A DNA stretch of 12,941 nucleotides. Source: Isohypsibius dastychi. Taxonomy: Eukaryota; Tardigrada; Eutardigrada; Parachela; Isohypsibiidae. How positions within the stretch are numbered: the first letter of the stretch is position 1; the number at the start of each line of letters is the position of its first letter. Below the pieces are notes generated by a model. It was not told the origin of the DNA and searched no databases. It worked only from the letters and a program-made list of their open reading frames with translations. The position numbers and the translations under genes are program-made. This document shows positions 1-9,602 of the stretch, one piece after another. The DNA is taken from assembly GCA_034696485.1 (NCBI GenBank), contig JAQIWT010001031.1, positions 1-12,941 on the forward strand, in the 5' to 3' direction.

Positions 1-762
1 TCTTTAAGCAGCTATTCAACCGTGCCAAAAACAAAAAAAAATGATTTTGCAATATACTAGAGTTAGCCATGACCTTAATACAATCCAAACCACCTCAATC
101 GATCCGCCACTTTTGACAAAAGAAAAAAGCCAGAAGAGCCTTCCACAATGCAGTTCGAGTTCGGGATGCGACAGAGCAGATCTCTAGGAGGGTCTCTCAA
201 TTATCGACACAAACAAAAATCGATTTGAATGATATCGATTCAATTCAGAAACTAAGTTCAGAATATGTTTCATATAATAAGTAACCTCATCCTGAATAGT
301 TTCTTTAATTTAACATACCAAATATAAGAGCTTTTGATTTTTAACTATATTATTTTCAATTAGCAATTTAGTTATTACATTTTCGTCACATCACGCAGAA
401 AAAGACCAGGCTTTAGGCAAGCAACAGTGTTTTCGGAAAAAATGAAAACTCTGTTAAATTCTGTTTTTCGTTTGTGATGAAATATGTTTCTACATCTGCA
501 TTTTACACTCGGTGTTGTAATGTGGTTTTGTTTTTATGGTTGCAGCTGACAGCACTCAAACAAGAACAACATCGAGGATCGTCAAAACACGAGTACTGAC
601 AATTTTACAACCATTTGAAAATTGAGAAACGAACGTTAAACAAACGTCCTTCCGAATCGCAAAGAACAGCAAGCAAATAAAAAACCATACTTTATCACTT
701 CTATCTAAATTCTTCATGAAATAACTTGAATAAAATTAAAATCTGACAGAATACAATATCAT
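1..762. other. AT-rich non-coding stretch, nothing recognised
   Basis: No reading frame of note, RNA gene or mobile element is visible here. The only structure I see is an imperfect inverted repeat, arms 222-230 and 238-246 with one mismatch and a 7-base spacer, around paired ATCGAT sites. An AATAAA also lies on the plus strand at 729-734 with no gene assigned to it. The stretch is most likely intergenic, downstream of the tentative minus-strand gene that may end near 763. Confidence 0.5.
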
Positions 763-768
763 TTTATT
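763..768 (-). terminator. Possible polyadenylation signal (AATAAA, minus strand)
   Basis: The plus strand reads TTTATT, which is AATAAA on the minus strand. It lies about 50 bases after the proposed stop codon at 820-822 of the tentative leftmost gene, the usual distance for a 3' end. In AT-rich DNA this hexamer is common by chance, so it only adds weight to the gene model. Confidence 0.3.
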
Positions 769-819
769 CGGACAGAAATTTTAAGGTAAAGTGTACTTTA
801 ACGAAAATGACAGTTAAAG

Positions 820-3800
820 TCAATTCAAATCCAGCTTTTCGAACTTGGAAAAAACGTTTTCTCCAAGTGTCAACAGAGCAGTTGATGCTTGCTTCATTTC
901 CCCCGCTGAAGCACAACTTCACCACCAGAAGTCAAAATTAACTACAGTAACGCCACGCAATTTAAATGAACGACAGTCAAATGGACCGCATTCATTCAGT
1001 CCATAAAGATTATGCCAATTACATCATTATTTTATTCCTATTGTTCGGTCACTCACTCAATCGCCTAGCAGCACTTCCGGTCAGAATATCCATGATGATG
1101 CTGATGAATATTCAAACAAGAAATTCCCGATGCATGAAAAACTTTGCCAAGACCAGCAACAAAAAACTATTAAGAGCTCCAAACACTTTTTTGGAAGAGA
1201 GAAAGATAATTAAACGCCTTTTCCGTGTAGTGAATTCTAAATCGTCAAATAGCAGTCGGCACTTGGCTCTCCTACTTTGAACAATTATTTTTAGATTCCA
1301 TGGAGCAGAGGGATGGGGAAGGCGGTGAAAAACAAACGGCCCAAAAAACCTGCCGATTGATGACCACAAGGGAACGTAACTGTTATACGCTTTTCTCTCA
1401 ATCGAAGCACTAGATAAATAAACCACTTTATTAACCTCTGGAGATGGCTTTTTAATCGCATACCAAGACTGCACCAACTGGTAAACGAAGATTGATGCTG
1501 ACAATCACGTGGAACAGTGTTTGGTTCTCACTTTCGGAAGATAAATAATTAAAGATGCGGGATATTGCTGGCGAATGTTTGCAGAAAGAGCAATCTCGAT
1601 TCGCTCGAAATCCTCTTGCCAAAAAATTAACTGAGACAACCGATCGATGCACTCTGGGTTTTGGTTAATGTGATTTGCTCCCAGGGATGAACAGGTACCG
1701 CACTGGCTGCTGTGGATGGTTCCAAAAAAAACTCTGAGCTAAAAACAATTCGACTGGACCTTCGCCATAAGTGCAGCCTTGACTATCGAAGCAGGAGAGC
1801 CAATGGATGAATTAAATGTTAAGACGAATTGTGGTTAATGATGAGCCGATTTCACAAATACTTTGAATCTGGAAACGTGTGTAATAATGAAATAATGAAA
1901 TCACTAATACTTCTATTTCTAAACTGGAGGAATTAATTATTTTCATTCGATCAATGGTATCTTCTTCCTGGAACTTCCAGATGACATTGATTAATTATTA
2001 AATTGTTTTGAACTTTGAGGAAACAACATTTCTGGTCTCAGCGCGTTTTATCGTCGAAGTCACGTTCTCAGGTTCGACGGATAAGGAAAGGTTCATTTCG
2101 AGTAGATCCTTTGAACGCAATCGGGAAAAGTATTCTTCTCGTACCAAGGTGAATTGAAGAGGGATTTGTCTTTGTAAAGAAACACGCTCTCGTCGGGCTC
2201 CTGACTTACAAAATAATCATGCCGTGATAAATATACCACAACGATAATTAAAAGGAAACAAAATTATCGCTCAAAGTATGACCGATTCTGTTGTTTCAAA
2301 AAAATTCTCAAATACATTTGAGGTGATATTTATTTCCATTTGTTTAATTATTAATCTAACGAACAACAAGTTCCTAAATACATCACTTATTCCCGATTTA
2401 CAATTCGTTAAACAAATCGTGATCTTTTTATCTACGGTAGATCCTTACTTCGAGTTTTCGTAATATTATCATCCAAAATGTATTGACTTACTGAACTGAT
2501 TGCTGAATGACCGTCGTTGAAATTCTGCATGTATCCATTGAGGATAATCCGGCTCATGCAGGTTCTCCCATGGCAGAGGTGAAATGGCCATTACCGCCGA
2601 TCGGCATATCTCCAATGATTCCGTTTGCGAATCAAACAACAAAGGAGTCAACGTCAAGCAGTCTAAAACATGGTGATGCTTAACATCCGGGTCGGAAATT
2701 CGACCGGTATTTCGGCTGCACTTTGGCTTGAAAACCCAGTCCATTAGCGAAGATTCTGATTTTGTATTTTTCCGGAGAAGTCGTCTTGGAACCGGCGACA
2801 ATGGCGGAGAAGATGAAGACACTAATGCAAAATGGATTGCCTGCGCAGCTTCCGCTAATCGAGGACGTATGTTCGAGAAAAATCTTGACTTTGGCGACCC
2901 CGACCGGGAACCGGAAGGACTCGGCGACTTGCTCCTGGAATCTGGATGCACAAGTTTTGGATGACGCCGGTGGTCATCTCCCTCTTCTGAAAAAACAGCT
3001 TTTTGTCAATTCAACGGCGAAACTAAAGTCTTTCCAGAAAATCAACGTGGAGATGGCAATAATTACAGGAAACGATGAAGAGGAAACAAATTCAGATCAT
3101 TTGTGGAGTCGAAATTGTGTCATGCGGTCGAGTAAAAGGCCCATATCTATTACTTTAATTGAGATCTGACGTCAAGGTGGAATATAATGGCCGCGATATG
3201 TAATTGCTGACAATTTTCCATTTCCCTTTTCTGACTTGTTTTCGGTGGGATTTCTAAGAACCCACAGGTTAATTTCATAGAGAGCTTTTCTACATAATAG
3301 AACGCGAAAAAGGAGGAAATGTTGGGATTATCTGGCTTCTTATATCACCCTGCAAATGATTCTGAACAAAGAAAAGGCCCATTTATGCCTTCCGCTTTTA
3401 ACAGCTAATTAATGTTTCCCCGATATTTATCTGATTTTTTCATCAGATCCATTTTATGATCCTGTGGGCATTCACCTTCAATTTTAAAATTCTGGGAACT
3501 GTAAAACTCACGTGAAGAGGAGGAGGAAAGACAACCACAGTTGCTCCGCATAGTAGTCATAATATGGCAATTTATGACTTCCAAATAATGTCTGCGACAA
3601 ATTGAATAAAAGAACTGTTAAACAAACACCTGGAACGATCAGCACCTATCGCGAACACGAAAATAAAATCTTGTCAAAACAGATTAATCATCACGGGAAT
3701 AGTCTGGATGACCTTTTACTGCGGGTCGATTGAAAATCCTTCCTCTGTGTCTTTTCAACAGCGTACAAGGAAATGTCGGTGTACGAGGGCATTCTACAAA

Positions 3801-3873
3801 TTAGCCTAATTTGTGGTTGCTCGAAAAAAACCGTGATACCTTGGATGGACTCAAGAAACGTGTGAAGAGACAT
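820..3873 (-). CDS. Tentative four-exon gene, unrecognised small protein (~237 residues)
   Basis: This is a hand-built model on the minus strand with exons 3873-3840, 2986-2492, 1630-1532 and 905-820. The lengths 34+495+99+86 make 714 bases, or 237 residues plus a TGA stop. Each intron begins GT and ends AG, and all joins fall in phase 1. The 495-base exon is the solid part. The others were chosen because they fit its phase, offer an ATG with an in-frame stop just upstream, and end 50 bases before an AATAAA. Without the 99-base exon the reading frame is still intact (204 residues). The introns would be 853, 861 and 626 bases, far longer than in neighbouring genes, which weakens the model. The protein shows no family I recognise: a short leader, a Ser/Pro/Arg-rich segment, then a mixed region. 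The 33 residues of exon three contain a Cys-x2-Cys pair. Function unknown. Confidence 0.27.
906..2491. other. Long AT-rich stretch, probably intronic or intergenic
   Basis: If the tentative leftmost gene is real, this lies between its second and last exons and may hide the 99-base exon at 1532-1630. A 104-codon plus-strand reading frame (966-1280) and a 130-codon minus-strand frame (1112-1504) partly overlap. Neither resembles a known protein, and frames of this length are expected by chance in a stretch this size. AATAAA motifs occur on both strands close together, plus at 1417-1422 and minus at 1427-1432. No RNA gene, transposon or tandem array was seen. Confidence 0.4.
2492..2986 (-). CDS. 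Probable internal coding exon, unrecognised Ser/Pro-rich protein
   Basis: The minus strand is open for 164 codons, between a pyrimidine-rich acceptor (six T then CAG, AG at 2988-2987) and a strong GTAAGTC donor at 2491. The exon is 495 bases and symmetrical (phase 1 at both ends). Its base composition is clearly more GC-rich than the flanks. The N-terminal third is rich in Ser, Pro and Arg with repeated SP dipeptides and basic residues, typical of disordered, phosphorylated segments. The C-terminal half has Trp, Cys and His scattered through it and looks more folded. I do not recognise the family. The plus strand is also open here (2762-3169, 135 codons). I prefer the minus strand because both of its ends coincide with good splice sites. 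Confidence 0.5.
2987..3839. other. Non-coding stretch, possible intron
   Basis: This is the putative first intron of the tentative leftmost gene. The minus strand around 3691-3800 is open, and an AATTTGTAG acceptor could open a further small exon there, but that exon would not join the 2986 exon in phase. Nothing else is recognisable. Confidence 0.3.
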
Positions 3874-4364
3874 TGATAATCAACTGGCCTTTTAGTCTCG
3901 ACAAAACCAAAGTATTTCATGCAAGTATTGTATTTTCAAATTCGAGAATCGTGGGCCAGCTTCTTCGGGCGCAAGAAGGTTCGAACCGAACTTTTTTAGA
4001 GGATATTTGTAAAAACGTCGGCAAAATAAGTGTTTCAAAACTTACTCTCAAGTCTCGACCGTGAAAACATAACAATCTGGGCAGGGATTCGTGAGTATTC
4101 TATCTCTCCAGCTTTGAAACGAGAAAATCATCTATACCAGCTAGAAATAAAATATGTTTACCTCTCATTATCCAGCAAAACAAATCCGCAGTGTTTTAAA
4201 AACATTTAAACAACAAAATCGTCCAATCATGAAGATGGCCGTCGTTTCTCCAGAAACCAGCTGGGAATAAACCGTCTCGATGAATAAGGATTCTCCGGCT
4301 CAATATGTACTGATTTTTCTCCCGGTGACCAACGGAAGGAATAAAGAACCCTACGAAAATATCA
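3874..4364. other. Intergenic stretch downstream of the DXO gene
   Basis: A plus-strand frame of 63 codons (3873-4064) has no recognisable content. A palindrome GGTTCGAACC near 3979-3988 resembles a tRNA T-loop, but no matching stem or acceptor arm surrounds it. I see nothing else. Confidence 0.4.
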
Positions 4365-4370
4365 TTTATT
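4365..4370 (-). terminator. Polyadenylation signal of the DXO gene (AATAAA, minus strand)
   Basis: TTTATT on the plus strand gives AATAAA on the minus strand, about 100 bases past the proposed DXO stop codon at 4472-4474. Position and orientation fit the 3' end of that transcript. It also limits how far the coding region can continue. Confidence 0.55.
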
Positions 4371-4471
4371 GACCAAAGACAAATATACAGGTAGTCACAA
4401 TATTCTGTGAGATCCTAGAAATATCTTCGATAGAGGTCATTTTAAGTCGATGAAACTAAGCACACTTCCGT

Positions 4472-5853
4472 TCAAACAAAATTCTGCGGTGTTCTTTTCG
4501 AGGAGAAACTAGAATTAACTACTTCCAGAAAACTGAAAGAAGGCTATCTACTTCTGTTTAGCGTCATATGCTTTCTTACTTGTCATGTTCTTCCGTGACA
4601 ACTCGACAGAGGAGTTCCATGAAATCATTGAGAAAACTAAGGCAGACTTCGTGTTCCCAAGTCATCCCGTTTTTCTGCAATATACAGCTTATGAAACAAC
4701 TTGCTCGTGCAATATATTTTTCCACAAGAGCTTGAATGACCTACCTTAACCAGTTTCGGGATCTCGTCGACTGATTCTTCTTTGGTCGAACTGACTATCC
4801 CTTCCTCATCCCGAAACCCAGTTAGAACCCTCGGTATTCCACCAATAAAGCTTTGACTCCACCATTTGATCGCTTTCAATTCACTATCGAATATACCATG
4901 TAAAAACAAATGCCAGCTTCACCACGACAATCAACCTACTAGAAATTCTGAATTTCTCTCGTTGACCGCATCAACAGATTTCTCGTAGTTTTCAGTTCTA
5001 CATAACACTGTGGTGGAGGCAAGTGCTTCTTGTCAGGATCCAGGCAGTCGATTTCTGCTCCGAAGACCAGATTGGTCTTCCCAATTTTTGAGCTAAGCAC
5101 CGCGTGAAAAGTATCATAATCGTTGACGGGCTCAGCAAGACCTTGTAAGTCCGAAGGGTCAGTTGTCATCAACTGCTCAAATTTGTATCCCCTGTAAGAA
5201 ACCACAATTTTGTGTCTCCTCAAATAAACTAAAATGTAGAATACTTACCAGTATGTGAATTTTTCATCTCTCGCATCGCGGGTAACTCGCAGGTGTTCCA
5301 CAGAATTAGTTTCGTATGAAGTCAGATAGATGACCCCATCGATTTTACAAGCGTAGTAGTTCCAGCCATGAGTCTTTTCATATGGAGTGCAAAGGATTTC
5401 CTGCAGTTTCTTACGCCAACAAACCACCTGCGGCCTGAAAGAAAAACCCGTCAGGAATTCAGATGTTTCCGCCACCGGAAGTGGAAAAAATCACGGTTTA
5501 TATGATTGATATAATTCTTACCTGGCTGCACGAAACTCTTTCTCGTGTCGCAAGATCCATTCGAACATGAAATCCAGATGCTCGATCTCAATTGGATTGA
5601 TGGGATTGTCGATTTTGAATCTCGAGATGGAGCTCTCTTTTCCTTCATTCAAATCAATGTGGAGATTCTTCACCAGCGGTCCTTCACCTCGTCTATGGAG
5701 AATTCGCAATCCACGGCTGTCATCATGAAACTGTCGGCGGTTTTCGGCGATCGGTCCTGTAATTGATATACATCCCAGCTGAACTGGCTTGGAATAATCA
5801 GGTGCGCGACGTTTTACGGCACTTGGCTTCAGATCTTTTAAAAATGCATCCAT
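4472..5853 (-). CDS. DXO: Decapping and exoribonuclease DXO / Rai1 / Dom3Z family protein
   Basis: DXO/Rai1 enzymes remove incomplete or non-canonical 5' caps (including NAD caps) and degrade faulty RNA 5'-3', in nucleus or cytoplasm. Exons on the minus strand are 5853-5522, 5434-5249, 5191-4940, 4883-4745, 4674-4580 and 4532-4472. They join in phase to 354 residues plus TGA. The introns are 87, 57, 56, 70 and 47 bases. Family landmarks run in order: LGC near residue 28, DDSRGLR, CTPYE..GW, GYKFE (174-178), GAEIDC (217-222), YVELKT (236-241) and KWWSQSF (263-269). The metal-binding and catalytic acids (Glu178, Glu219, Asp221, Glu238), Lys240 and Gln267 of the known active site are all present. 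The ATG at 5853 has A at -3 and G at +4. The C terminus is the weak point: after exon five the protein has only about 20 residues, roughly 40 fewer than mammalian DXO, and lacks its final FLP..WY segment. The acceptor of exon six could also be at 4509, removing 24 bases in frame. Confidence 0.93.
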
Positions 5854-6325
5854 GTTCGCTGATAGATCAACTGGTCGTCGATATATTCGATAAAAGTACC
5901 GTGGAGTTCAAAAGTCTCGTCAGTGATCAACACGAGGTTCGAGATTCAAAATTCTTACGTCCTGAATTCTGAGTTCTGACGGACGGTCGGACTTCGATTT
6001 TCATTTGAGCCAGAAAACACAACAAAGCTGATCCAGTGGTTGCATGCAGCTACGGAGACGGTGGTGAAAGTGCCAATGGCCACTTGACTTTCCAATAGAG
6101 ATTAGAGCACGATCACTGGCTATCACCACACAGTCCCCGCCAATTAACATCGAGCCTCCAACGGGAGCTGATCAACACACGTGCGCAAAAACTACAAAAG
6201 ACCATTTGTAATGAGCAGTTGAGAATTGTGAATTGTAATGCGGAGAGTTATTTAATTCGACATAGTTTGGGAACCGGGGTTATTAAAGTTAAATTTTAAT
6301 TTGGATTTCATTCGCTACGTTCAAG
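5854..6325. promoter_or_regulatory. Shared intergenic region of divergent DXO and RacGAP1 genes (possible bidirectional promoter)
   Basis: These 472 bases separate the start codons of two head-to-head genes, so both promoters and 5' leaders must lie here. Visible candidate elements are CCAAT at 6140-6144 and an E-box-like CACGTG at 6178-6183, both nearer RacGAP1. No clear TATA box was seen for either gene. The role is inferred from gene arrangement. A non-coding 5' exon of either gene could also sit here. Confidence 0.55.
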
Positions 6326-9047
6326 ATGGATGATGGCTATTCAGAATTCGTCGATCCCGACTTCGTGAAACTGGAACGAATGTACAAGAAAATCCGGACT
6401 GGATACCACAATTTGGTCCAGGAAAGCATTGCGACAGGTAAACATGATGGATTTTTTGGACGATCATTTGTAAGCTCAAACACTGAATTCCAGAGATGCA
6501 CTTCCGTGACTTCGTTTTGGAGCAAGAAGATGTTCGCCAAAAATGGTCCTCCGCGGAAAAGGAAACCCATCGACTTCGATCCATGGTGCAAGGCTCTGCC
6601 ACGGACAAGAGCAGAACTGAGGGCCAAATTCAGAATATGCGGTAAGAGCTGATGACGAGAACTGCCGTCTGCATAATTTTCAGTTTTCGGTGTTTCCAGA
6701 CAGCAGCTGCAAAAAGAATTCGACCGTCGCAAGGATGCTGAAAAACGTGCTGGAGAACTGCAGCGTGTTGTTGATACTTTACGGGATGTTTGTAGTGGTG
6801 ATCGTCAGATGACCCAAGAAGATCAGGAACGCTTATACGAATGTGCGGATACAATCAAGCGGAACATGCGACCGGAAACGCCGATGTGGTGAGTCGAAAC
6901 TTTGATTTTCGCTCCAAATTTCAAAACTGTGTTTCAGTAAGTTTAGAGCGATTGATTTTTATGAAAAATGTACGCAGTTGCTTTTGTTTATGACATCTTA
7001 CTGTTGCTGCAGGTCGAACATTCGAAAGTCTGAAGATTTCGATACCGGAAGAATCTCGTACGATAATTCTGAAGATGAAGACGAAGAAGATGGTGGATCC
7101 GTAACAGAACGCCGAGAAGCTTGGAAGACCAAGGATGGAGAATACACCGAGACGATTCGGACGACGGTAATTAGAGCCTCGCGGTTGATCTTCCATTTAG
7201 CTGATCCTATTTATTCGTAGGAAAGACCTGATGGTGATATTGAAATTATCGCCAAAACACGAGTAAGAATTCCGGAGAGCGGTCCAGTTGAGGCGCGGTC
7301 TTCGCTTTCGACTCGACCTCGACGATCGGTAAATTTCGCGGAGCCGCTGATTCAGCGACGAAGTCAAAGTGTTCCACGGTTGATTGAAGAAAGTCGAGAA
7401 ACTCGTATCCGGCGAAGTAATCGCTTCCAGTGAATTCTTTCATTGTCCCCGGATCTAATAGTTATTTTTCGTTTGAAGGTCGGGAAGAAGCGGATGCTGC
7501 TCTCTCCTCGGATATGACAAGCCAGGATAGCGATCTGGATTCTGTAATTGGTAGTTTCACTGTTCATGCCCAGCCGGATAAACTTCGTCGTCGTTCTCGA
7601 AGTGTTGCCGGTGGGCTGGATGCGCGTCAGCATGACTTCGTCAGCAAAAAGTTTTTAACTTCAAAAGAACGATGCTCGTACTGCGAAAAGCCGATTTTCG
7701 GTGGTTTTGGAGGTGGCTCCAGTACCCTCACTGGAGTCAAATGTGAGGCAGATCTTGCCCAGCAATCTCCAGTTTGATCAAGTTTTGTTATTTCAGGCAG
7801 GAATTGTTCTCGTTCTTGTCACCTCAAGTGTCAAGGTTTCCTGCCCGTCCCATGCAATCCGACTGTTGATTCAGGAATCAGTCAGAAACCAACTGGACAT
7901 GCGGTATGAAAATTGACGGAAAGAAACTGACACGTTTAAATAATATTCCTTTTTGCAGTTGGATTTCCGTAGTTTTTCAACCGACAAAGGTCGTATGGTT
8001 CCTGCCATAGTTGATCAGTGCATCGACCTCATCGAAAGACACATCGACTCCGCGCCGGGTCGAGCTGAAGAAGGCCTTTATCGTCAATCTGGAATGCAGC
8101 GGGATATCGAGAAACTCAAGCTGGAACTCGTGAAGTCTCGATCGACCGTATCAATTGTAGGCAGTTCTTGATAAGTTGATGAGGAATTTTGATTACTACG
8201 ATGTCTTGATTTAGGATCAGCGAACGGATATCCACATCGTCTGCGGGTTGTTGAAAAACTTCTTGAGAAGTCTGCGGGAACCGATTATAACTCATCAGCT
8301 ATGGGAGAAATTTGCGGCTGCTGCTAGTATGCTGTGAAATATGCTGTTTATTGAAAGTGATTGTAGCTGATGTTTTCCTCGGATTTCCAGGTACTAGCGG
8401 CAATCAGGAAATTTACCGGCTGATTAATTTACTTCCGCCGGCAAACCGCGTCACCCTCGCAAGAATTATGCTACATCTCCACAAGTGGATAAATTAAATT
8501 TTTCGGAATTCGGATTTTTTAACAATGATGGTTTTCAGAGTGGCTGATACTGAAGCAGTTCGTATGCCGATCAAGAATCTAGAGATTGCCATCGCGCCGT
8601 CATTGATCGGAAATTCCAAATCAGCTACTCTTCCGTCCGCATCCAGCATTCAGTTGGAATCTGAGTCTCTTAAACAACGGCTTATATTATCTAAGCTGTT
8701 CTACGTTACCCGACAGTACTGGACTGATATTCTTAGCCGCGATCATGGTCCGTCGCTGAATGACACTGCCAACACTTTTTATGACGGTAAATTTGACGTA
8801 AAACTGTGTGTCTTTGTTGCTTTACCGCTTTGAATCCGCAGTTCCGGCTGACTCATTCTTGGAGAATCCTGTTACAAACTCGCAAAGCTTCGTTCGGAGT
8901 TTTTTCGGAAGTGCTAGCTCAAAGTAAGACCATTACCAAACATTACACCTGATGATTCCAAAAACTTGCTTTTTTCTACTCAGGATTGAACATCGTCCTC
9001 GTCGAGACAACGCCAGAAATTTCGAGTCTCCCATGATGTCAGACTAA
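6326..9047 (+). CDS. RACGAP1: Rac GTPase-activating protein 1 (CYK-4/MgcRacGAP), centralspindlin subunit
   Basis: With kinesin-6 (MKLP1/ZEN-4) this protein forms centralspindlin, which bundles midzone microtubules and steers RhoA activation in cytokinesis. Exons: 6326-6437, 6494-6641, 6700-6888, 7013-7166, 7221-7416, 7479-7742, 7797-7903, 7959-8156, 8215-8326, 8391-8484, 8539-8786, 8842-8923 and 8984-9047. They total 1968 bases, or 655 residues plus TAA (human 632). In order come an N-terminal coiled coil (about 35-115, the kinesin-binding part in this family), an acidic and Ser/Arg-rich linker, a C1 zinc finger (His318, Cys332, 335, 355, 358, His363, Cys366, 374), and a RhoGAP domain (about 391-590). 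The GAP domain has arginine finger GLYR (Arg432), LLKNFLR (Lys470) and Asn538. The C-terminal NFESPM resembles the end of human RACGAP1. The ATG has A at -3 and G at +4. Most introns are 54-64 bases. Intron three is 124, or 49 if the acceptor at 6937 is used. The C1 loop between the second and third cysteines is long (19 residues versus about 13). The GAP domain reads AIAP where human has VFGP. Confidence 0.96.
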
Positions 9048-9602
9048 CCCCGAGACCGCGATATTCGTGTATTTTCGTCCTGATTATACGTTGGTTGGCT
9101 TTTATCCTTATCTTGAACTGCTGCTTGGAATAAGAGTCGATATTTAGCTGAACAATACAAGCTAACTAGATTTTGATCGTGTTCGTAGATATGTTCGATC
9201 ATTTGTCTGTAAACTTCCTTTAAAAGCACTACAATATGCCAATAACAACAACCACACGTTCTCAGCTGGTGCTGGGTTACTGTGTCAATACTGCTCTGCG
9301 CTGGGCTGATCTGAAGTTCTGAAACCACTCCGAGGTTCCTTGTATTTACATAATCCGGAATACTTCAAAGTCTCTGAAAATTTTCGGGGAAGATGCACAC
9401 ATGCGGTAGAAAATTATGAATAGTTTATGAATAAACATAACACCAGCAGCGAAAGCATAAATGCAAAGCGAAGTAAGAAATGAAATATAAATACAAAAAA
9501 CGAAAAAAACACTGACGAAAAACTCCCCATCAACAAACCGGCAAGAAACGAAATCTCTTAGCCAAATACAAGACTCTGAATCTGACCGGATTTCCAAAAT
9601 CA
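9048..9602. other. Convergent 3' intergenic region between RacGAP1 and flippase genes
   Basis: The two stop codons face each other across 555 bases, so this stretch holds both 3' untranslated regions. Open frames on the minus strand (9044-9328, 9346-9603) have no recognisable content and are taken as chance. I found no canonical AATAAA on the minus strand for the flippase. Its 3' end may use a variant signal or lie within the RacGAP1 side. Confidence 0.55.
9430..9435 (+). terminator. Possible polyadenylation signal of RacGAP1 (AATAAA)
   Basis: This is the first canonical AATAAA after the RacGAP1 stop, about 380 bases downstream. An AATAAG variant occurs earlier, near 9128, and would give a shorter 3' untranslated region. 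The choice cannot be settled from sequence. Confidence 0.35.

Noticed and set aside
222-246. Imperfect inverted repeat with paired ATCGAT sites
   Set aside because: Nine-base arms with a mismatch in AT-rich DNA are not unusual. No terminal-repeat element or hairpin gene was found around it.
1112-1504. 130-codon minus-strand open frame
   Set aside because: No recognisable motif and no splice sites that fit the neighbouring candidate exons. It overlaps a plus-strand frame of similar quality. A frame of this length is expected by chance in several kilobases of six-frame sequence.
2762-3169. 135-codon plus-strand open frame overlapping the minus-strand exon
   Set aside because: It begins inside the GC-rich island and runs on into AT-rich DNA without a splice site or similarity that would support it. 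The minus-strand reading has splice signals at both ends, so this is probably an antisense shadow.
3975-3992. GGTTCGAACC palindrome resembling a tRNA T-loop
   Set aside because: The bases on either side do not form a T stem, and no anticodon arm or acceptor stem could be traced upstream.
5545-5972. Plus-strand open frames opposite DXO exon one
   Set aside because: They are antisense to an exon with clear DXO family sequence and have no similarity of their own.
6978-7220. Separate 80-codon plus-strand protein
   Set aside because: It is exon four of RacGAP1 with intron sequence on both sides. The downstream part joins in phase to exon five.
7430-7478. RacGAP1 exon six starting at the ATG at 7430
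   Set aside because: The stretch is in frame with exon six, but exon five reads into a stop (TGA at 7431-7433) unless spliced. Splicing 7416 to 7479 gives a 62-base intron and correct phase.
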